A stretch of 27,911 nt of DNA, taken from Bryobacterales bacterium. GTDB lineage: Bacteria; Acidobacteriota; Terriglobia; Bryobacterales; Bryobacteraceae. Position numbers and translations under genes: made by a program. The notes beneath the pieces were generated by a model, which ran no database searches, was not told the DNA's origin, and was given only the letters and a program-made list of their open reading frames with translations. The stretch is taken from NCBI GenBank assembly GCA_003132865.1, contig PKYZ01000573.1:1-27911 (forward strand). Reading direction: 5' to 3'. Below, piece after piece: positions 24,133-27,911 of the stretch. The number at the start of each line of letters is the position of its first letter. Position 1 is the stretch's first letter.

Positions 24133-24148
24133 AGTTTACGATGATTGG
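24133..24148 (+). promoter_or_regulatory. Upstream copy of the ACGATGA-core motif
   Basis: AGTTTACGATGATTGG shares the core ACGATGA and most flanking bases with the sites at 20204 and 24346. The longer ATAGTTTACGAT (24131-24142) matches ATAGTTAACGAT (24334-24345) at 11 of 12 bases. It lies about 165 nt before the receptor -35 box, a distance compatible with a looping partner. Confidence 0.45.
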
Positions 24149-24298
24149 CCAACCTGGGCCTGTTGCCCCCTGTGCGCCTTCGCTTCGGGGAAAGCTTTTT
24201 GCCAACCCAACATCTCCGTCAACCGCTGACGCGGAGATCCCCAGCGGCTGCATGCCAATCGTTTTTCCCTGCAATCAATCATTTTCACACATTTTCCC

Positions 24299-24327
24299 TT
24301 GACACAAAGTTGAGCGGTTAGTATACT
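24299..24327 (+). promoter_or_regulatory. Near-consensus sigma-70 promoter of the TonB receptor
   Basis: TTGACA (24299-24304), a spacer of exactly 17 nt, then TATACT (24322-24327): a perfect -35 and a five-of-six -10. Transcription would start near 24334 and give a leader of about 135 nt to the ATG at 24470. The upstream DNA is AT-rich. The promoter is expected to be strong unless repressed, which fits the operator candidate directly downstream. Confidence 0.8.
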
Positions 24328-24339
24328 CCCACTATAGTT

Positions 24340-24361
24340 AACGATACAGTCATCGTAATTT
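24340..24361. promoter_or_regulatory. Operator candidate just after the receptor transcription start
   Basis: It contains the inverted repeat ACGAT-ACAGTC-ATCGT (24341-24356). Read on the minus strand, 24361-24346 is AAATTACGATGACTGT, the third copy of the ACGATGA-core motif. Its position at about +7 to +27 would let a bound repressor block early transcription. The likely binder is one of the two LacI proteins nearby. Confidence 0.6.
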
Positions 24362-24469
24362 GCAGTGGGGTTGAGTGGTCCTGGAATGAGATTTGCGCCA
24401 GCGGCGGCGATCCTCGGTCTTGCCGGCGACGTGCTTGGAACAAAAAGTCCGCGTATTAAAGGAGACCAT

Positions 24470-27400
24470 ATGGCAGCGTTAGCCAGAGAACAATGGTTGA
24501 GGCGTTGCGGCCTCGCCGCGCTTCTAATGATTTTGGGCCTATGGGCGGTCGCGCCGCCGGCCGCAGCTCAGCAGGCATCCGCCGGCGTCAACGGCGTCGT
24601 TACCGACCCGACCGGAGCGGTCGTCGTCGGCGCAGAGATCGACCTGACCAATGTGGATACCAACGTGGTGCGAACCACCACGTCGAATAACGACGGCGCC
24701 TATGTTTTCATCAATGTCGTGCCGGGCAACTACGCCCTCAAGGTCAGCCGGACGGGCTTTGCAGGCGTGACCGAGTCTGGCATCCACCTGGAAGTGAACC
24801 AGACTGCCGCTTTCGACTTTCACCTCAAAGTGGGCGAGACGCAAACGAGTGTAACCGTGGAGGCAACTGCCGCCGCAGTGGAAAACTCGACTTCCGAGTT
24901 GGGCACAGTGGTCGCCAACCAGGAAGTCGTCGAGCTTCCCCTGAACGGACGCAACTTCACCGAGCTGCTGACCATCACCCCGGGTGTCGTCAACGTCAAC
25001 AGAGACCAGAGCGGCGGTGGTGGTGGCGGGTTCGTAGGCAATGCCATCGGCAGTTTCTCCTTCCCCTCAATCAATGGTGCGCATGTCCGGAGCAATACGT
25101 TCCTCCTGGACGGCATCAACGACCTGAACACGTTCTTGACGACGTACAACTATGCACCGATCATAGACGACATCCAGGAGTTCAAGACCCAGGGGCATAA
25201 TGACCTGCCCGAATACGGCGGCGTAACGGGCGGAATCATCAGCGTTGTCAGCAAATCCGGTACGAACCAGTACCATGGCACGCTGTGGGAGTTCCTGCGC
25301 AATGAGCAGATGGACGCCCGCGGTTTCTTCGACGCCGCCCGCACGCCGCTTCGCCAAAACCAGTTTGGACTCGCGGGTGGCGGCCCCATCTGGATTCCCA
25401 AAATCTACAACGGCAGGAATCGGACGTTCTTCTATGGCGCTTACGAAGGATACCGGCAACGCCTGTTCAACGAAGCCGGCACACTTGGGCCTACGGATGC
25501 GGAGCGAGCCGGTAATTTCAGTGCGCTGCCTGTGACCGTTTACGATCCCAGCAGCACGACCTACAACGCCAGCTCGAACACGTACTCGCGCAATCCCTTC
25601 CCCGGCAACATCATCCCGTCGACGCAGCTCAACCCGATGGCCTTGGCCTATCAGAATCTGGTTCCCCACGCCGGAGCGCTCCTCAACGGAAACAACATCT
25701 ACATACCGGCCCCCTCCAGCACCAATCAGGACTCGGGATCCATCCGGGCCGATCAGTACTTTGGCAATTCAGACCAGATCATGTTCCGGTACAGTCAATT
25801 CCAGCAGGACGAGCAGACACCGAACAACGTGATTGGTCAGGGGCTGTCGAACATTTACGGGTATAATTATGCCCTGCATGAAACCCACACGTTCGGCCCA
25901 ACGGCGATCCTGGACGTCTACTTTGGGCGGAATTTTGGCAACGACATCTTAACCACTTCGGTCCCGGGCGAAACTCCGTCGTTCATCAGTAATATCGACG
26001 GCCTCGGGATGAACACGTTTTTCAGCACCCTGAATGGCAAGGTCGTTGCGCCTTCCATATCGATGGGTCCCTATTTGAGCTTTCCGTATCAAGCACTGCA
26101 GGCTACCGGCATCGCCAACGTCTGGCAGTTCGGCGGCACCTTCGCGAAGGTCATCGGCAAGCATACCATCAAATTCGGCGTGGATATGCAAACGAACAAC
26201 TTCCACTCGCCGATCGGGTACGCCAACGACACGTTCAACACTACGCAAACGGCGGGTCTGGGCGGCGCCGTCCAGGGCGTCGGCGGCGATCCGTGGGCTT
26301 CGTTCCTCCTCGGAGTCCCCGGCGGCGCCGCCCTTCGGAATGTCAATGAAGTGAATCACGGTGGCTGGGACGATGCCGTCTTTGTGCAGGATCAGTGGAA
26401 AGCGACACCCAGGCTGACGGTCAACATCGGATTCCGCAATGACTTCCTAATACAGCCGATCTACGGCGCGGGCAAGGATCTCTACACGGGTAACGCCAAT
26501 CCGATAACCGGAGTGTACACTTTGACGGCACTTCCGCCGAATTGCTCGGCCACCGTCGGGGCGCCCTGCATGCCCAACGGGATCTACGCGTCGAATGGAC
26601 CCGATCCATACACGGGACTTCCGCCGCATGTTGTCGTAGCGCCCTCGGATCATCGGATACTGCAAAACAATTACAAGAATTGGGCCGGACGGTTGGGTCT
26701 GGCGTACCGGATCACCGACAAGATGGTGGCGCGAGGCGGATATGGGCGCTTTTACGACATGTGGGGCGCAGTAACCCAATTGGCCCAGAATTTCGGCGGA
26801 AACTGGCCGGCCGTAGCGACCATTAACAATCCGGCCCTGAATCAGAATCTCATCACATCGAGTATGGGGGATCCACTGGGGTTCGGCAGCGGCGGCGGCG
26901 TCGTCTATCCACGGATCAGCTTCGATCAGGTGAGCCAGTGGATGGTCGATCCGAATTTCAAGACGTCTTATATGGATCAATGGAACTTTGGCATCCAGCG
27001 GGAACTCCCCAGCAACACCGTTCTCGACGTGAACTACGTCGGTTCCGTGGGCCGGCATCTGGACTGGGGCCCCGTAGAGAATGTGGCGACTCCCGGCCCG
27101 GGTAACCCGGTCGATCGTTACCCGTTTCCGTACATGCTGCCGCAATGGTTCGACCAGAGCGTGGGGGGCAGCCGGTACAATGCGTTGCAGGTTTCGGTCA
27201 ACAAACGCTCCACCCATGATCTCTCGTTTGTGCTGGCCTACACCTTGTCGCGGTCGACCGACGATAACTGCTCGCTGGGAGCCCAATGCAACGTGACGAA
27301 CCCCTACAACCGCGCGCAGAATGTGCAAGTATCCGATCTCAACCAAACGAATGTCTTTTCCGCGTCGTTTGTCGCGCAGTCGCCATTCGGGAGGCCGGGC

Positions 27401-27880
27401 GCCGGTGGCAGCAAAGCGTTCAAAACATTAGCTGGCGGCTGGACACTCAGCGGCATCGTGCAACTGAATTCGGGTGCGCCGTTCACGGTGACTGCGCCTA
27501 TCGCGATTCTGAACAACGGAGGCTACAACACGGAGTGGGCGAACCTCGTAGGCAATCCGCATTCCGTAGGCGGAACGCCAGCGGAATGGTTCAATACGGC
27601 GGCCTATGCGGATCCGGCGCCCTACACGTACGGTAGCTCAAAGCCTAACTCTCTGGTCGCGGACTGGGGAAAGAATGTCACCCTGTCCCTTTTCCGTCAA
27701 TTCCACGTTGGGCTCGGCGAAAACAGGTACTTTGAATTCCGCGCCGAAGCATTCAACCTCTTTAACAACGTTGTGTTTGGCTATCCTGACTCAAGTTTGG
27801 CGGATTCGAACTTCGGCCGGGTGACGTCGCAGTCGAACCAACCGCGTCAATTACAGGGTGGCTTGAAGTTCTACTTCTGA
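24470..27880 (+). CDS. Oar-like TonB-dependent receptor, fucose locus
   Basis: A 1136-residue outer-membrane receptor. I chose the ATG at 24470 because AAAGGAG (24458-24464) precedes it at good spacing; an in-frame GTG at 24365 would add 35 residues without signal-peptide character. Signal peptide about 1-34 (LAALLMILGLWAVAPPAAAQ); carboxypeptidase-regulatory domain about 38-120 (GVVTDPTGAVVVGAEIDLTN to GNYALKVSRTGF); plug from about 145 with the hallmark ELPLNGRNFTELLTITPGV, then INGAHVRSNTFLLDGIN and GGIISVVSKSGTNQYHG; a long barrel of aromatic strands follows, and the end GGLKFYF carries the outer-membrane terminal Phe. The length and architecture match the Oar-like receptors of Acidobacteriota. 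It is divergent from lacI and the fucose genes, so transport of a fucose-containing glycan is the best guess. Confidence 0.95.
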   Translation: MAALAREQWLRRCGLAALLMILGLWAVAPPAAAQQASAGVNGVVTDPTGAVVVGAEIDLTNVDTNVVRTTTSNNDGAYVFINVVPGNYALKVSRTGFAGVTESGIHLEVNQTAAFDFHLKVGETQTSVTVEATAAAVENSTSELGTVVANQEVVELPLNGRNFTELLTITPGVVNVNRDQSGGGGGGFVGNAIGSFSFPSINGAHVRSNTFLLDGINDLNTFLTTYNYAPIIDDIQEFKTQGHNDLPEYGGVTGGIISVVSKSGTNQYHGTLWEFLRNEQMDARGFFDAARTPLRQNQFGLAGGGPIWIPKIYNGRNRTFFYGAYEGYRQRLFNEAGTLGPTDAERAGNFSALPVTVYDPSSTTYNASSNTYSRNPFPGNIIPSTQLNPMALAYQNLVPHAGALLNGNNIYIPAPSSTNQDSGSIRADQYFGNSDQIMFRYSQFQQDEQTPNNVIGQGLSNIYGYNYALHETHTFGPTAILDVYFGRNFGNDILTTSVPGETPSFISNIDGLGMNTFFSTLNGKVVAPSISMGPYLSFPYQALQATGIANVWQFGGTFAKVIGKHTIKFGVDMQTNNFHSPIGYANDTFNTTQTAGLGGAVQGVGGDPWASFLLGVPGGAALRNVNEVNHGGWDDAVFVQDQWKATPRLTVNIGFRNDFLIQPIYGAGKDLYTGNANPITGVYTLTALPPNCSATVGAPCMPNGIYASNGPDPYTGLPPHVVVAPSDHRILQNNYKNWAGRLGLAYRITDKMVARGGYGRFYDMWGAVTQLAQNFGGNWPAVATINNPALNQNLITSSMGDPLGFGSGGGVVYPRISFDQVSQWMVDPNFKTSYMDQWNFGIQRELPSNTVLDVNYVGSVGRHLDWGPVENVATPGPGNPVDRYPFPYMLPQWFDQSVGGSRYNALQVSVNKRSTHDLSFVLAYTLSRSTDDNCSLGAQCNVTNPYNRAQNVQVSDLNQTNVFSASFVAQSPFGRPGAGGSKAFKTLAGGWTLSGIVQLNSGAPFTVTAPIAILNNGGYNTEWANLVGNPHSVGGTPAEWFNTAAYADPAPYTYGSSKPNSLVADWGKNVTLSLFRQFHVGLGENRYFEFRAEAFNLFNNVVFGYPDSSLADSNFGRVTSQSNQPRQLQGGLKFYF

Positions 27881-27902
27881 GACGGCTCATCTGAGCTATC
27901 TC
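27879..27902 (+). terminator. Possible hairpin at the receptor stop codon
   Basis: GAGA-CG-GCTC-ATCT-GAGC-TA-TCTC can form two 4-pair stems separated by a small internal loop and overlaps the TGA. No T-tract follows before the window ends, so it is only a weak terminator candidate. Confidence 0.25.
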
Positions 27903-27911
27903 CTTGCGCCC

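Larger units (their letters stand above)
23721..24298. other. Divergent intergenic region between lacI and the TonB receptor
   Basis: About 580 nt without a convincing gene; the open frames are shadows without recognisable domains. It becomes AT-rich toward the receptor promoter. It contains TGAAACGTTACA (23906-23917), the motif at 24133-24148, and a hairpin ATCTCCGTCA ... TGACGCGGAGAT (24212-24238, ten pairs with a 2-nt bulge). These sites suggest a regulatory region. Confidence 0.55.

Noticed and set aside
24212..24238. Hairpin ATCTCCGTCA ... TGACGCGGAGAT as a riboswitch or terminator
   Set aside because: It lies upstream of the predicted transcription start of the receptor and has no T-tract; no riboswitch core is recognisable.
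24365..24469. Upstream GTG start of the fucose-locus receptor
   Set aside because: It has no ribosome site and would bury the signal peptide; AAAGGAG before 24470 decides the start.
1..27911. Defence system, biosynthetic cluster or prophage
   Set aside because: I looked for nucleases, toxin-antitoxin pairs, reverse transcriptases, NRPS/PKS modules and integrases; the only nuclease-like domain is the PIN of the YacL-type protein, a housekeeping family, and the single adenylating enzyme is a plain acyl-CoA synthetase.

Overview
The window is high-GC DNA with the gene content of an Acidobacteriota, probably a Solibacter/Bryobacter-like soil or host-associated member. The grounds are two Oar-like TonB-dependent receptors with N-terminal carboxypeptidase-regulatory domains, a very large FG-GAP/UnbV/TPR protein, a FecR plus DUF6600-type secreted protein, and an L-fucose gene set with LacI regulators. 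The assignment is an inference from family content; no rRNA or other marker is present. I see no tRNA, rRNA, CRISPR array, IS element or phage genes.

Layout. (1) 1-6931, minus strand: an operon of a TonB-dependent receptor, then a 1218-aa FG-GAP/UnbV/thioredoxin-fold/TPR protein, then a secreted carboxypeptidase-regulatory/TPR protein cut by the left edge. (2) 6973-7589: a methyltransferase-like pseudogene with two frameshifts. (3) 7675-13020: a 59-aa Asp-rich small protein (minus), then on the plus strand a FecR/DUF6600 protein, a secreted beta-propeller, an AraC-type regulator, a VOC protein overlapping a decayed VOC copy, and a secreted protein of unknown function. (4) 13068-15556: a two-gene operon of a phosphotriesterase-family metal hydrolase and an acyl-CoA synthetase with overlapping stop and start. 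(5) 15747-16850: a membrane PIN-TRAM protein (YacL-like). (6) 17128-27880: an L-fucose locus. It holds a secreted GH29 alpha-L-fucosidase behind a LacI regulator, a wrecked fucP permease gene, a GDP-fucose pyrophosphorylase-type protein without its kinase half, a second LacI regulator overlapping it, and a divergent 1136-aa Oar-like receptor with an almost ideal sigma-70 promoter.

How it may work: the receptor would import fucosylated oligosaccharides or bind glycans, the fucosidase would release L-fucose, FucP would have carried it across the inner membrane, and the pyrophosphorylase-type enzyme would handle fucose-1-phosphate. The permease is broken and the kinase half is absent, so the locus looks partly decayed or dependent on genes elsewhere. 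A 16-base motif with core ACGATGA occurs three times in the intergenic DNA of this locus (20204-20219, 24133-24148, 24346-24361). Two copies lie in or just after candidate promoters, which suggests one LacI-type regulator links the fucosidase and receptor units.

A second theme is a family of short palindromic intergenic repeats (five copies) with the head TGTGGGGCAGGC and hairpins closed by a TTCC loop. The most complete copy is about 104 bp with imperfect terminal inverted repeats.
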